Assembly: GCF_017948405.1 (NCBI RefSeq)
Contig: NZ_CP072844.1
Span: forward strand, 868,001-932,000
Source: Psychrosphaera aestuarii
GTDB lineage: Bacteria > Pseudomonadota > Gammaproteobacteria > Enterobacterales > Alteromonadaceae
Direction: 5' to 3'
DNA: 64,000 nucleotides
This document shows positions 35,518-44,134 of this stretch, piece by piece. The notes beneath the pieces were generated by a model. The model saw only the letters and a list, made by a program, of their open reading frames with translations, had not been told where the DNA came from and made no database searches. A program made the translations under genes and the position numbers. Each line of letters opens with the position of its first letter. Position 1 is the stretch's first letter.

Positions 35518-37428
35518 TTAAAAGGATTGGCCACTGTTTAACGAGCCTCTGCTAGCTCGACTTGGGCTGCTCCAGTTAAAATCACTATATTGTGAACCAG
35601 AACCTTTTAACTGCACTGAATAGTTACTAGCGGTGCCTGAGTTTTCAGAGACACCGGTATCATCAGAACTTGTGCCAGCTGCGGCACCATTAGAAGCCTG
35701 AATTGTACCTTCGTAGCTAATAAATTGAACCACTTCACCGGCGTCGTTAATTAATACTAAACCGTCAGGACCATTTTGTAATCCAGATGCGGTAAAGCCT
35801 AACGCACCAAATCCATTGCGCTCATTATCAATCGTGCCTGATAAACTAATGGTTTTATAAACTTGACCATTACCGCCATTAACCGCTTCTATTTTCCAGC
35901 CAGAAAGATCAGTGCCAGCAACGCCTGCAACTTCGATAAATTCATTTCTATCGGTGCCGCCATTGTCATAATGAAACTCATTGATCCATGGCTGAGCTTG
36001 TGTCGTGCCAATAAAGCTCTGATTAGTATTTGTGTTGCCAGAAGTATCAGCCATTACGGGTGACCAAGTAAAATCATTATAACTTGAGCCTGTGCCCGTT
36101 AACTGAAGTGAGTATCCAACAGGTGTTGAAGTTGTTTCACTCACACTAATATCGGTTGATGTTGCACCTACTGCTGGCCCGTTCGTTGCTGTGAAAGTGC
36201 CTTCATAACTTAAAAATTGAACAAGCTCACCTCTATCGTTTACTAAAGCAAGGCCGTCAGGTCCGCCGTTTTGTAATCCGCTGATTGCAAACGATACAGT
36301 TCCAAAACCACTGGCTTGATTTGGAATAGAACCAGATAAGTTTTTGGTTATATATGAAGTTCCATTGCTGCCGTTATAAGCAACAATTTGCCAACCAGAT
36401 AAGTTTGTTCCAGCTGTACCAGCAACTTCGACAAATTCATTAATGTCGCTACTTACGTTGTCATAATGAAACTCATTAATCCATACACTGCTTACCGCCG
36501 GAGTAGTACCGCCGGTGCCACCAGTACCTGAACCACCACCTATGCCAGAACATATTGCTTCAAACACACATTTTACGTATTCCGGACGGTCTACAAATGG
36601 GTTTCTGTTGCCTTGAAAGCTATAAACGGCGTCGTTATGACGCTGCTCGTACGCATCAACAGGATCGTCATAATGCCATTGTAGCAATACTGACTTAAGA
36701 CCCATGTACGCCACGTTTAAGTTCACGCCTTGGTTGGAGTTACCAATTAGAGTGCGGTCGTCTGTTAAAATTAAATCAGGTTCGCTGACACCAGTAACAC
36801 CGTGAGTGCCACCTTCATATCTTACTGCTAAATACATAAGCGCTCGAGCCACGTCGCCTTTACGACCTGCCCATGTTTGCCAAGAACCAGTATTACCTGA
36901 ACCTGCCGTCCAGTTTGATTCCGATGAAGCACCACCACGGCCATTATTTACTAACGTCGTTTTTTCTATGCAGGTTAAGTCGCAGTTTGCGTAAGGCTTG
37001 TTGCTTCGGCTTGAGTTATAGCTGCTATCAGCAATAAATAGGTGATGAGCGTCGGTATAAGCATAGTTTGTGCTGCCGTCTTTTGGAAAACCATAAGATT
37101 TTGGCCAACTATGCTCACGATTATAAAAAGTATTCCCGCCACCCGCTTTGGCGTAGCTGGCATTTTTATAGATATCAATCACATTGTTCGCGTTACTAGG
37201 ATCTTGATCGGCTGCTTCTAATATATCCCAAGTGTCAGTTGACGAAGAGGAATAAGGGAAGCGAGTATGGTCATCAATGATTTCATGTAACGAAGCACGC
37301 AAAGTAGAAGCGTTACTCACATTTACAGAGTCGTAATAACCCGTTGGAACATCTGCGATTGCAGAACTTGAGACCACCAATGAAGCGGCTAAAAATGCCG
37401 ACTTATTGTTAAATTTTTTAAAAAACAT
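35518..37428 (-). CDS. Secreted endonuclease I family nuclease with duplicated C-terminal domains
   Basis: A 636-residue secreted nuclease. Signal peptide to about residue 25 (SSAIADVP). The endonuclease I domain has the catalytic NREHSWPKS (His) and DAHHLFIADSSYNSSRSN blocks. After a Gly/Thr linker (GGGSGTGGTGG) come two repeats of about 135 residues, each beginning VWINEFHYDN or PWINEFHYDN and containing LSGW and the LQNG(G)PDGL block; they resemble lamin-tail-like modules. It probably degrades extracellular DNA for nutrients. No strong ribosome-binding site is visible, and the start codon lies 25 bases after an intrinsic terminator, which points to leader control. Confidence 0.9.
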   Translation of the reverse strand: MFFKKFNNKSAFLAASLVVSSSAIADVPTGYYDSVNVSNASTLRASLHEIIDDHTRFPYSSSSTDTWDILEAADQDPSNANNVIDIYKNASYAKAGGGNTFYNREHSWPKSYGFPKDGSTNYAYTDAHHLFIADSSYNSSRSNKPYANCDLTCIEKTTLVNNGRGGASSESNWTAGSGNTGSWQTWAGRKGDVARALMYLAVRYEGGTHGVTGVSEPDLILTDDRTLIGNSNQGVNLNVAYMGLKSVLLQWHYDDPVDAYEQRHNDAVYSFQGNRNPFVDRPEYVKCVFEAICSGIGGGSGTGGTGGTTPAVSSVWINEFHYDNVSSDINEFVEVAGTAGTNLSGWQIVAYNGSNGTSYITKNLSGSIPNQASGFGTVSFAISGLQNGGPDGLALVNDRGELVQFLSYEGTFTATNGPAVGATSTDISVSETTSTPVGYSLQLTGTGSSYNDFTWSPVMADTSGNTNTNQSFIGTTQAQPWINEFHYDNGGTDRNEFIEVAGVAGTDLSGWKIEAVNGGNGQVYKTISLSGTIDNERNGFGALGFTASGLQNGPDGLVLINDAGEVVQFISYEGTIQASNGAAAGTSSDDTGVSENSGTASNYSVQLKGSGSQYSDFNWSSPSRASRGSLNSGQSF

Positions 37429-37453
37429 AATTTTTATTCTTTTATTTTTAGGT

Positions 37454-37490
37454 AAAAAAAAGAGCCAAAATGCAGGGCATATTGACTCTT
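37454..37490 (-). terminator. Intrinsic terminator just upstream of the endonuclease start
   Basis: On the minus strand AAGAGTCAA-T-ATGC / GCAT-T-TTGGCTCTT forms a long stem with a CCT loop, directly followed by eight T. It ends 25 bases before the endonuclease ATG, in the direction of that gene, so it acts either as an attenuator or as the end of an independent small RNA. Confidence 0.85.
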
Positions 37491-37612
37491 GATGTTCTCT
37501 ACTAAACTCTCGATGACTAACTTTTCATTGAAGGCAAAAATATTAAGACAATGAAACGAAGGGGGAAAAGAGAGGAAAAGCAGAGTGATGTTTGATAAAT
37601 AATTAGTGTCGT

Positions 37613-37768
37613 AGCAATAGTGTGCTTTATTGCTCCTAGCTAGTGGCGGCGTCGATATGATAATTATATCTGCGGCCGAGGTAGCATCCGTGTAGTCGTT
37701 TGGATTAGACCTTCGACGGTCTAATATGTTCAGGTCCGCTTTCCGTGTGCAAAAGCGACTTAGACCTG
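37613..37768 (-). promoter_or_regulatory. Structured leader or small RNA upstream of the endonuclease
   Basis: Several perfect stems lie in series. AGCAATA/TATTGCT is at 37613-37634. An 8-bp stem ATTAGACC/GGTCTAAT with a TTCGAC loop is at 37704-37725. A two-part stem CAGGTC...GACCTG with inner CGCTTT/AAAGCG is at 37731-37768. A further G/C-rich pairing lies around 37644-37676. The whole 37429-38086 gap has no convincing gene. It matches no riboswitch consensus that I can recall. With the terminator at 37454 it forms a leader of roughly 300-400 nt or a stand-alone RNA. Confidence 0.6.
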
Positions 37769-38086
37769 GCTTTTCAGTGAATTTAACCTTTGAGGTCCTA
37801 AAAGAACAAATTTGGCGGTCAGCAAAGACCTTTATTAAAAAAGTTTTGCTGAAATAGAATTGTTTGAATATTAACTGAGTAACGTTCACAACAACGAGCC
37901 GTTTGGTCTTATTAAAAGGTCGGGCGCTATTGTGACCTGTTAAACAAAATAAAACAATTATCTAAATAACAAAGTTATATAAAAAATTATTCTATATTTT
38001 GTGGTTTTTAGTACAGGTTTAAGAAAATTGAACAAATACAGCCGATATACAGTATGGTAGTTATGTACTAAAAATTACGTCGAGGA

Positions 38087-38350
38087 TTGACCATGAAAAA
38101 TGATTTAGACCTTCATATGTTGTTGAGAGTATTTGATAAAATAAGAACGAAAGGCGACGCAATTGATCAGGGCCATCAATTAGAAGGCATAAAAGCAGTT
38201 TCTGATTTTGATGGATACACGGTAGTTTTAAGCGATGTACAGTGTAACTTAACCTTGTTTTTTCATAACAAGTACGAGTTTGATTATCCTACTGCAACCG
38301 CCCGTGAACAATTTGAAAAAAGAATTTTGTACATCGATAAGCACTTTTAA
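38087..38350 (+). CDS. DUF3081-like small protein
   Basis: An 87-residue cytosolic protein with the pattern LHMLLRVFDKIR, GIKAVSDFDGYTVVL and LFFHNKYEFDY, which I associate with DUF3081 of alteromonads and vibrios. Function unknown. Single gene; GTCGAGGA lies just upstream of the start (the ATG at 38093 is also possible). Confidence 0.75.
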   Translation: MTMKNDLDLHMLLRVFDKIRTKGDAIDQGHQLEGIKAVSDFDGYTVVLSDVQCNLTLFFHNKYEFDYPTATAREQFEKRILYIDKHF

Positions 38351-38375
38351 TCAAAAACTAGGCTCAATCAAAGCT

Positions 38376-38422
38376 AAGCTTAATATAAGTAAGCTCAATA
38401 TAAGCTAAGTTCAATATAAGTT
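38376..38422 (+). repeat. Three 15/16-bp tandem repeats
   Basis: AAGCTTAATATAAGT, AAGCTCAATATAAGCT and AAGTTCAATATAAGTT follow one another without gaps between DUF3081 and the long hairpin. No function is evident. Confidence 0.75.
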
Positions 38423-38438
38423 ATCTTCACATAAAAAG

Positions 38439-38481
38439 AGGTGCCCAGCCATCGTCGCGAGCCACTCGCAAATGGGCACCT
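38439..38481. terminator. Long nested hairpin after DUF3081
   Basis: A perfect 9-bp stem AGGTGCCCA/TGGGCACCT encloses a second stem GCGAG-CCA-CTCGC; TTATTCT follows on the plus strand. It may be the terminator of the DUF3081 gene, although the T-run is weak. Confidence 0.5.
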
Positions 38482-38613
38482 TATTCTACCCGTCACTATT
38501 TCTTAGAATAACGTCAAAAATAATTATCTTAAGGTTACGTTAAGGTTGTGTGCCTATATTCAACCATACTTTAGAGATATTCCATCTTAAAATGAAACGG
38601 ACGGTAAAGCCTT

Positions 38614-39222
38614 ATGACTGGTATTTCCAAATATTTATCAATAAAAATAACGTTTATAACGGCTTTGAGCATTATGGTTCTTAGCACTCTAACAATAGGC
38701 GCTGCGTTAGCGAGTCCGACAAACTCCAGCGCATTAGACTCAGCAGAAAGCCAGCGCACCATTCAAAGCAATACTCAAAATAGCACTCAAAAAAGTATTC
38801 AAAAAAATTTACAGTCAGGGCAAGCAGAGCAGCAGCTAGACACCATGCTTAGGGAAAATAAAGGTAAGGTTATTTATCTAGATTTCTGGGCGTCTTGGTG
38901 CGTTCCATGCCGCAAGTCATTTCCTTGGATGAATAAAGTGCAAGCAGACTATGCCAATCAAAGTTTCACTGTAATTAGCGTAAATGTTGATAAAGACTTT
39001 GATTTAGCACAACGCTTCTTGGCTGAAATGCCGGCATCATTTCCTGTTATCTACGATCCAAATGGTGAGCTCGCTAGCAAATATAAATTACAAGGCATGC
39101 CAAGTAGCTTTTTGATAAATCGTGACGGCAAATTTGTGCGGGCTCACAAAGGTTTTTTCTCGAAAAAAATAGCCACTTACGAAACAGAAATTGAACAATT
39201 ACTTGGTGATCAAAACCGTTAA
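38614..39222 (+). CDS. TlpA-like periplasmic thioredoxin-fold protein
   Basis: A 202-residue protein with an N-terminal signal/anchor (about 12-32), a Gln/Ser-rich linker and a thioredoxin fold with the redox site WASWCVPCRKSFPWM near residue 92, cis-Pro in QGMPSSFLI. It is exported and probably a reductase for periplasmic Cys. It heads a run of same-strand genes to 45556. The next gene encodes a lipoprotein ending in GGGCGCN, a possible thiol client. Confidence 0.87.
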   Translation: MTGISKYLSIKITFITALSIMVLSTLTIGAALASPTNSSALDSAESQRTIQSNTQNSTQKSIQKNLQSGQAEQQLDTMLRENKGKVIYLDFWASWCVPCRKSFPWMNKVQADYANQSFTVISVNVDKDFDLAQRFLAEMPASFPVIYDPNGELASKYKLQGMPSSFLINRDGKFVRAHKGFFSKKIATYETEIEQLLGDQNR

Positions 39223-39262
39223 ATTAGTTACTACGATACGCCAATACCGGCGAGGAGTTTTT

Positions 39263-39487
39263 ATGAAAAACAAACTGAAGCTCGTTTCAATTGTTACACT
39301 TATTAGTCTTACCACAGGCTGTGCTTCGTTAGGGGTGCAACCATGGGAGCGAGATTTGCTGGCGAAAAAAGAGATGTCATTAAATTCAGCGCCCGTTGAT
39401 GCAGCGCTCGATGATCATATTTATTTTAGTAAAGAAGCTTCTAGCGGTGGCCGCAGTTTTGCGGGGGGAGGTTGCGGATGCAATTAA
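39263..39487 (+). CDS. DUF4266 small lipoprotein
   Basis: A 74-residue lipoprotein: lipobox TTGC (Cys20), then GVQPWERDLLAK and the C-terminal GGRSFAGGGCGCN, hallmarks of DUF4266. GAGGAG precedes the ATG at 39263. It overlaps the DUF3570 start by ten bases. DUF4266, DUF3570, ApbE and a thioredoxin often sit together; the two C-terminal Cys could hold a metal or be redox-active. Confidence 0.85.
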   Translation: MKNKLKLVSIVTLISLTTGCASLGVQPWERDLLAKKEMSLNSAPVDAALDDHIYFSKEASSGGRSFAGGGCGCN

Positions 39488-40764
39488 ATAAAAAAAACGC
39501 AAGCCAACTATTGGCTATTGCAGCTGGCGCATTGCTTGGTTCAAATGTACAAGCCGCAGATGAGCCGGTTGTTAGTGAGTCAACATGGTCGTTTGATACA
39601 GCATTAATGATGTATAGCGAAACTGACCGCGTGTCGGCCGTTGAAGGCATTTTGTCCGCTACCAAAGACTATGGCGACTCCAGACTACTTAACTTAAAGT
39701 TAACCGTTGATAGTTTAACCGGCGCGTCGGCTACCGGTGCCGTTGCACAACCTTACGTGCAAAGCTTTACTAGGCCTTCAGGTAAAGGCAATTACGAAGT
39801 GCAACCGGGAGAATTACCACTCGATGATACTTTCCGAGATACCCGGGTTCAATTTAACGGTCAGTGGACTCAACCACTAGGCAGCGACTATACCGGCAGT
39901 GTCGGCGGTTATTTTTCCAAAGAATACGATTATCTATCTTTGGGCGTAAATGGTAGCTTAGCTAGAGATTTTTATAACAAAAATACCACATTGTCGGCAG
40001 GCTTTTCGTTTGCTCACGATGTGTTAAATCCAGTTGGTGGCGTATCAAACCCGTTAACACCAATATTGCCATCGGCGCAAAGCTATATGGAGGATCAGGG
40101 CTATCGTTTAAATGCACTAGGCGATGAAGAAACCAAAGACACTATCGATTTATTGTTTGGCCTAACTCAGGTTATTAATCGAAGAATGTTAGTGCAATTA
40201 AACTACTCGTATTCTTCGGTAGACGGCTATCAAAATGATCCTTACAAGTTAGTGAGTCAAGTAGATGATAGCGGTATTGTTCAGCAAAATTTATATGAGT
40301 CGAGACCCGATCAACGCACGAAACAAAGTTTATTTGCGCAAACCAAGTATCATTTTGAAGACTCAATTTTAGACTTCTCATATCGATACATGTGGGATGA
40401 TTGGGGCATCAGTTCAAACACGTTTGATGTTCGTTATCGTGTGCCAGTTAGCACCGGCTATATCGAACCGCATATTCGTTATTATCAGCAAGACGCTGCC
40501 GATTTTTATCAGCCATTCATCTACGACTCGCAAGCACTACCTGACTACGTGAGCGCGGATTATAGAGTAGGCGATCTAGATGGAATAACGGTTGGGTTAA
40601 AATATGGCTTTCCTCTAGAAAACGGTGATGAACTATCATTCCGGTTAGAGTTCTTTCAACAAACACCCAATAACCCAGGTGTAGAATTGCCTCCAGAGTT
40701 AGAAAGTCTGCCAATGTTTGAAAAAGTGCAAGCAGTTGTGCTACAAGTAAATTATTCTTTTTAA
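39478..40764 (+). CDS. DUF3570 family outer-membrane-like protein, possible ApbE target
   Basis: A 428-residue protein. Signal peptide to about residue 27 (NVQAADEP). The remainder alternates amphipathic strands and ends with QAVVLQVNYSF, as outer-membrane barrels do. Residues 78-86 read DSLTGASAT, which fits the Dxx[S/T]GA[T/S] flavinylation pattern modified by ApbE; Ser84 would carry FMN. FTRPSGKGNYE follows, also conserved in the family. ApbE is the next gene. ATG 39478 is chosen; a TTG six bases earlier is possible. Confidence 0.83.
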   Translation: MQLNKKNASQLLAIAAGALLGSNVQAADEPVVSESTWSFDTALMMYSETDRVSAVEGILSATKDYGDSRLLNLKLTVDSLTGASATGAVAQPYVQSFTRPSGKGNYEVQPGELPLDDTFRDTRVQFNGQWTQPLGSDYTGSVGGYFSKEYDYLSLGVNGSLARDFYNKNTTLSAGFSFAHDVLNPVGGVSNPLTPILPSAQSYMEDQGYRLNALGDEETKDTIDLLFGLTQVINRRMLVQLNYSYSSVDGYQNDPYKLVSQVDDSGIVQQNLYESRPDQRTKQSLFAQTKYHFEDSILDFSYRYMWDDWGISSNTFDVRYRVPVSTGYIEPHIRYYQQDAADFYQPFIYDSQALPDYVSADYRVGDLDGITVGLKYGFPLENGDELSFRLEFFQQTPNNPGVELPPELESLPMFEKVQAVVLQVNYSF

Positions 40765-40783
40765 GTAACAGTTAAGAGTAAAT

Positions 40784-41692
40784 ATGAACCAAAGGACACT
40801 CAATATTGAACATCGTGCAGACTGTATTGCCGTGTCCTTTTTTTCAATGGCGAGTCCCTGTGAAGTCTTGTTTGACAGTAAAGATGAAGAACTGATTACT
40901 CAACTGGCCAAATGGTTAACGCAAGAAACCTGGCGAATAGAGGACAAATACTCTCGTTATCAAACAAATAACGTAATGCATCAAATAAATAATAGTAACG
41001 GTCATGTGGTATCTATAGATGCTGAAACGGCACGACTATTAATGTTTGCAGATGCATGTTATCAAGCCAGTGATGGTATGTTTGATGTCACATCGGGTGT
41101 GTTACGAAAAGCCTGGAAGTTTGATGGTGGTAAACATATCCCTTCACATGAAGAAGTAGCTAAACTTCTTCATTTGATTGGTTGGCAAAAGGTGCAATTC
41201 ACACAAAAACAGCTAGCTTTACCCGCTGGAATGGAGTTGGATTTGGGTGGGATAGGCAAGGAATACGCTGTTGATAGTGTTGCACAAGGGCTTATTCAAC
41301 GGCTCACCGCGCAGCAACAGGAAGTACCGTTTTTAGTTAATTTTGGCGGTGATATATTTGCTTCCAGCCCTAGGTCAAATGGAAAAGCTTGGGTAGTAGC
41401 GATAGACTTAAAAGGCTTATCAAATACTGAGCAAAAAATCTTATCCATTGAAAAAGGCGGGTTAGCAACCAGTGGCGATGCGAATAGGTTCCTACTTAAA
41501 AATGGTAAACGGTATACTCACATTTTAAACCCTAAGTCTGGTTGGCCCATTGAAAACGCACCTCGTTCAATTACCGTCGCTGCAGCTACCTGTATTCAAG
41601 CTGGAATGATGTGTACCATCGCAATGACCTGCGGCGATAAAGCAAAAGAGTTTTTAACAGAGAATGCATTAACCCACTGGATATATACATGA
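40784..41692 (+). CDS. apbE: FAD:protein FMN transferase ApbE
   Basis: Mg-dependent enzyme that attaches FMN from FAD to Thr/Ser in exported proteins. The 302-residue protein has the ApbE blocks WRIEDKYSRY, DGMFDVTSGVLRKAW, ELDLGGIGKEYAVD and GGLATSGDANRF, HILNPKSGWP. There is no obvious signal peptide or lipobox. The likely client is the DUF3570 protein immediately upstream. The stop overlaps the response-regulator start (ATGA). Confidence 0.93.
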   Translation: MNQRTLNIEHRADCIAVSFFSMASPCEVLFDSKDEELITQLAKWLTQETWRIEDKYSRYQTNNVMHQINNSNGHVVSIDAETARLLMFADACYQASDGMFDVTSGVLRKAWKFDGGKHIPSHEEVAKLLHLIGWQKVQFTQKQLALPAGMELDLGGIGKEYAVDSVAQGLIQRLTAQQQEVPFLVNFGGDIFASSPRSNGKAWVVAIDLKGLSNTEQKILSIEKGGLATSGDANRFLLKNGKRYTHILNPKSGWPIENAPRSITVAAATCIQAGMMCTIAMTCGDKAKEFLTENALTHWIYT

Positions 41693-42342
41693 GATTATTA
41701 TTAGTAGAAGATGATGCTCCATTGGGGAGTGGCTTAAAACAGTCATTTCAACATGAAGGATATGCAGTGGACTGGGTTGAATCGGGTAAACACGCGGTGT
41801 TGGCCTTTACAGATTGTGACTTGGTGGTATTGGATTTAGGGCTTCCAGATATGGATGGCTTGCAGGTTTTAAAAGAAATTAGGCGTAAAGACGCTAACAA
41901 ACCAGTACTTATTTTAACCGCGCGTGATGGCATCGAGAATAAAGTTTCGGGCCTTGATTTAGGCGCCGATGATTACTTAGCTAAACCATTTGAAATGGAG
42001 GAGTTACTGGCTCGAGTCCGGGTGCTTGGTCGTCGTCTTAATTCTATGTCGAGTAATACCATTGAGATTGCGGGGGTGGAATTAGATCTTCACGACCATA
42101 AGGTAACGGTTGAGTCTAAAGTGATATCGCTGTCTAGGCGCGAATACATGATTGCAAAAGCACTTATGGAAAACGCAGGTCGTATATTGTCAAAATCTCA
42201 ATTAGAAACAAAACTGTACGAATGGGGCGAAGAAGTTAGTAGCAATACTATTGAAGTGCATATTCATAATATTAGGAAAAAGTTACCCGATGGTTTTATC
42301 AATACGGTGAGAGGCGTTGGTTATATTGTGAGACCAAGCTAG
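41689..42342 (+). CDS. OmpR-family response regulator
   Basis: A 217-residue regulator of the PmrA/QseB type. Receiver domain with acidic pocket VEDD, phosphoacceptor Asp51 in DLVVLDLGLPD, Thr in ILTARD and Lys in YLAKPFEMEELLARV. The winged helix ends at SSNTIEVHIHNIRKKL and GVGYIV. Translationally coupled to apbE (4-base overlap) and followed directly by its kinase. It probably controls this operon or nearby envelope genes such as the phosphoethanolamine transferase; that is inference. Confidence 0.93.
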   Translation: MRLLLVEDDAPLGSGLKQSFQHEGYAVDWVESGKHAVLAFTDCDLVVLDLGLPDMDGLQVLKEIRRKDANKPVLILTARDGIENKVSGLDLGADDYLAKPFEMEELLARVRVLGRRLNSMSSNTIEIAGVELDLHDHKVTVESKVISLSRREYMIAKALMENAGRILSKSQLETKLYEWGEEVSSNTIEVHIHNIRKKLPDGFINTVRGVGYIVRPS

Positions 42343-43710
42343 ATGTCAATTCAACGACAGCTCACGTTATTAATTTTAGCAACGGTCACCTTAGCGACGT
42401 TTTTTGCGGGTCTATACGGGTATAAAAGTAGTGCTCAGCAGTTAGATAATTTTTTTGATAAAGAGCTCCAAGCCTACTCGTCTATTTTGTTAACTCAATC
42501 TGCATATCAAACAGACTTCATCTCACCGGCAAATCAAACATTACAATTCCAAATATGGCGTGGCGACCGATTAATTGCAAAAAGTGCAAATGCTCCTAAA
42601 CAACGTTTATCCAATTCGACTAGGGGGTTTGATGATGTCAGCGTCGCAGGAAAAAGATGGCGTATTTATGTAGATTCATCGGCCAATAGTATCGTTGGCG
42701 ATAACGAAAAGTCGGTTGTTGCAATTGTCGCTCATGCCAATGACCTTAGGTTAGCAGCCGCGGAAAGTGTTTTAATTGAAGCCATTGCCCCTTTGGTCGT
42801 TGCCTTACCGATTATTGCTTTTTTTGTATTTTACTTCATAAGAAAAAGTCTTAAACCGCTGGTGGCGTTATCAAATGCCTTAACCTCTAAAAATAGTAAT
42901 GATTTAACTCAGATAGATATTAACAATGCACCCAAAGAGTTATCTCCGGTTATTAATCACCTTAATGAGTTATTGCGTCGCTTATCTCAAGCGTTTGTTC
43001 GTGAGCGTCAATTATCAGCCAATACCGCGCATGAGCTAAGAACGCCAGTGAGTGTCTTAAACATTAATCTACATAACGCCTTACAAGCTTTTAATCAAAG
43101 TAACTTGTCGAGAGAAAATATACAGGAGTTGCAGAGCAATACGGATCGCTTAGCGCATGTTATTGAACAAATTATTGCACTTCATAGATTTACCGAAGAA
43201 AACTTTAATGAACACCGAGTTGCTTGCGATGTTGAGCAAATATTGCAGCAAGTGATTGCTCAAAACTACAATGAAATTAGCGTAAAGAGTCAAACAATAG
43301 AGCTAAGTTGCAACGCTCAAGTGGTAATAGGGCATGAGTTTGCGTTGTCGACCATGTTTGAAAACATATTAAAAAATGCCATTAAATATACGCCAAACAA
43401 GGGGTCAATTTTTGTTTCTGTCGTTGAAAGTGATGCACACAATCACCCAGAGCTTAAAGATGTGTCGGGCAAGGTTGTCGAAATTTCATTTGAAGATTCT
43501 GGGGCTGGAGTTAGCCAACAAGATTTAGATAAACTTACAGAGCGATTTTATCGCGCCAAGCTAACTGAAGCTCAAAAAGGCTCTGGTTTGGGACTGTCCA
43601 TCGTTAAACATATTGTTGAATTACACAAAGGCGTCCTTAAATTTGCTAACTCACCACTTGGTGGCTTAAAAGTAACTGTGTTGCTAGAAGCAAAGCAAGG
43701 TATTGAATGA
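42343..43710 (+). CDS. Sensor histidine kinase (PmrB/QseC type)
   Basis: A 455-residue membrane kinase: helix one at about 7-27, a periplasmic sensor of about 115 residues, helix two at about 145-168, a HAMP-like linker, the H-box SANTAHELRTPVSVL, N-box NILKNAIKYTP, G1 SFEDSGAGV and G2 GSGLGLSIVKHIV. It starts at the base after the regulator stop and forms a cognate pair with it. The periplasmic part shows no recognised ligand motif. Confidence 0.93.
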   Translation: MSIQRQLTLLILATVTLATFFAGLYGYKSSAQQLDNFFDKELQAYSSILLTQSAYQTDFISPANQTLQFQIWRGDRLIAKSANAPKQRLSNSTRGFDDVSVAGKRWRIYVDSSANSIVGDNEKSVVAIVAHANDLRLAAAESVLIEAIAPLVVALPIIAFFVFYFIRKSLKPLVALSNALTSKNSNDLTQIDINNAPKELSPVINHLNELLRRLSQAFVRERQLSANTAHELRTPVSVLNINLHNALQAFNQSNLSRENIQELQSNTDRLAHVIEQIIALHRFTEENFNEHRVACDVEQILQQVIAQNYNEISVKSQTIELSCNAQVVIGHEFALSTMFENILKNAIKYTPNKGSIFVSVVESDAHNHPELKDVSGKVVEISFEDSGAGVSQQDLDKLTERFYRAKLTEAQKGSGLGLSIVKHIVELHKGVLKFANSPLGGLKVTVLLEAKQGIE

Positions 43711-43714
43711 CAAT

Positions 43715-44134
43715 ATGAGTATAGCTATCTGCACAAAATATTTATCTAATATTCAATCACTCATGACACCGGCATGTCGATTTATGCTCGGTAAAGCAAG
43801 ATACGCCGCTGTTATCTTTTTGGGAGTGGTCGGTTTTGACTCGCTAGCGGATGATTTTCGAGTTGTCTTAAAAAACCATGTTTTTGTTCCGGCAGAAATC
43901 ATTGTCCCAGCCGGTAAAAAAGTTCGTTTAGTGATCTACAACCAAGATGAGTCTGCTGAAGAATTTGATAGCTTTGATCTCAACCGCGAAAAGGTGTTAT
44001 TTCCAAACAAAAAAGCAGTGATATTTATTGGTCCATTAAAAGCGGGGCGATATGAATATTTTGGTGAGTTCCATCCTGAAAGTGCGCAAGGTGTTGTGAT
44101 TGCCAAATCAATGGAAGAAATAAAAAATGATTAA
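43715..44134 (+). CDS. Exported cupredoxin-domain protein
   Basis: About 139 residues. After a signal segment (AAVIFLGVVGFDSLADD) comes a cupredoxin fold: FRVVLKNHVFVPAEIIVPAG, YNQDESAEEFDS and GRYEYFGEFHPESAQGVV, with possible Cu/Fe ligands in the last two blocks. This type usually accompanies FTR1/EfeU-like permeases and hands over metal. The start is uncertain: ATG 43715 is chosen, with TTG 43703 (overlapping the kinase stop) and ATG 43784 as alternatives. It overlaps the next gene by eight bases. Confidence 0.82.
   Translation: MSIAICTKYLSNIQSLMTPACRFMLGKARYAAVIFLGVVGFDSLADDFRVVLKNHVFVPAEIIVPAGKKVRLVIYNQDESAEEFDSFDLNREKVLFPNKKAVIFIGPLKAGRYEYFGEFHPESAQGVVIAKSMEEIKND

Noticed and set aside
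37681..37770. Possible tRNA because of several short stems
   Set aside because: No T-loop GTTCGA-type sequence, no acceptor stem with CCA and no clover-leaf spacing on either strand.
37434..37889. A 151-codon minus-strand open frame before the endonuclease gene
   Set aside because: No ribosome-binding site, atypical composition, and it runs through the hairpins and the intrinsic terminator; better explained as non-coding leader.
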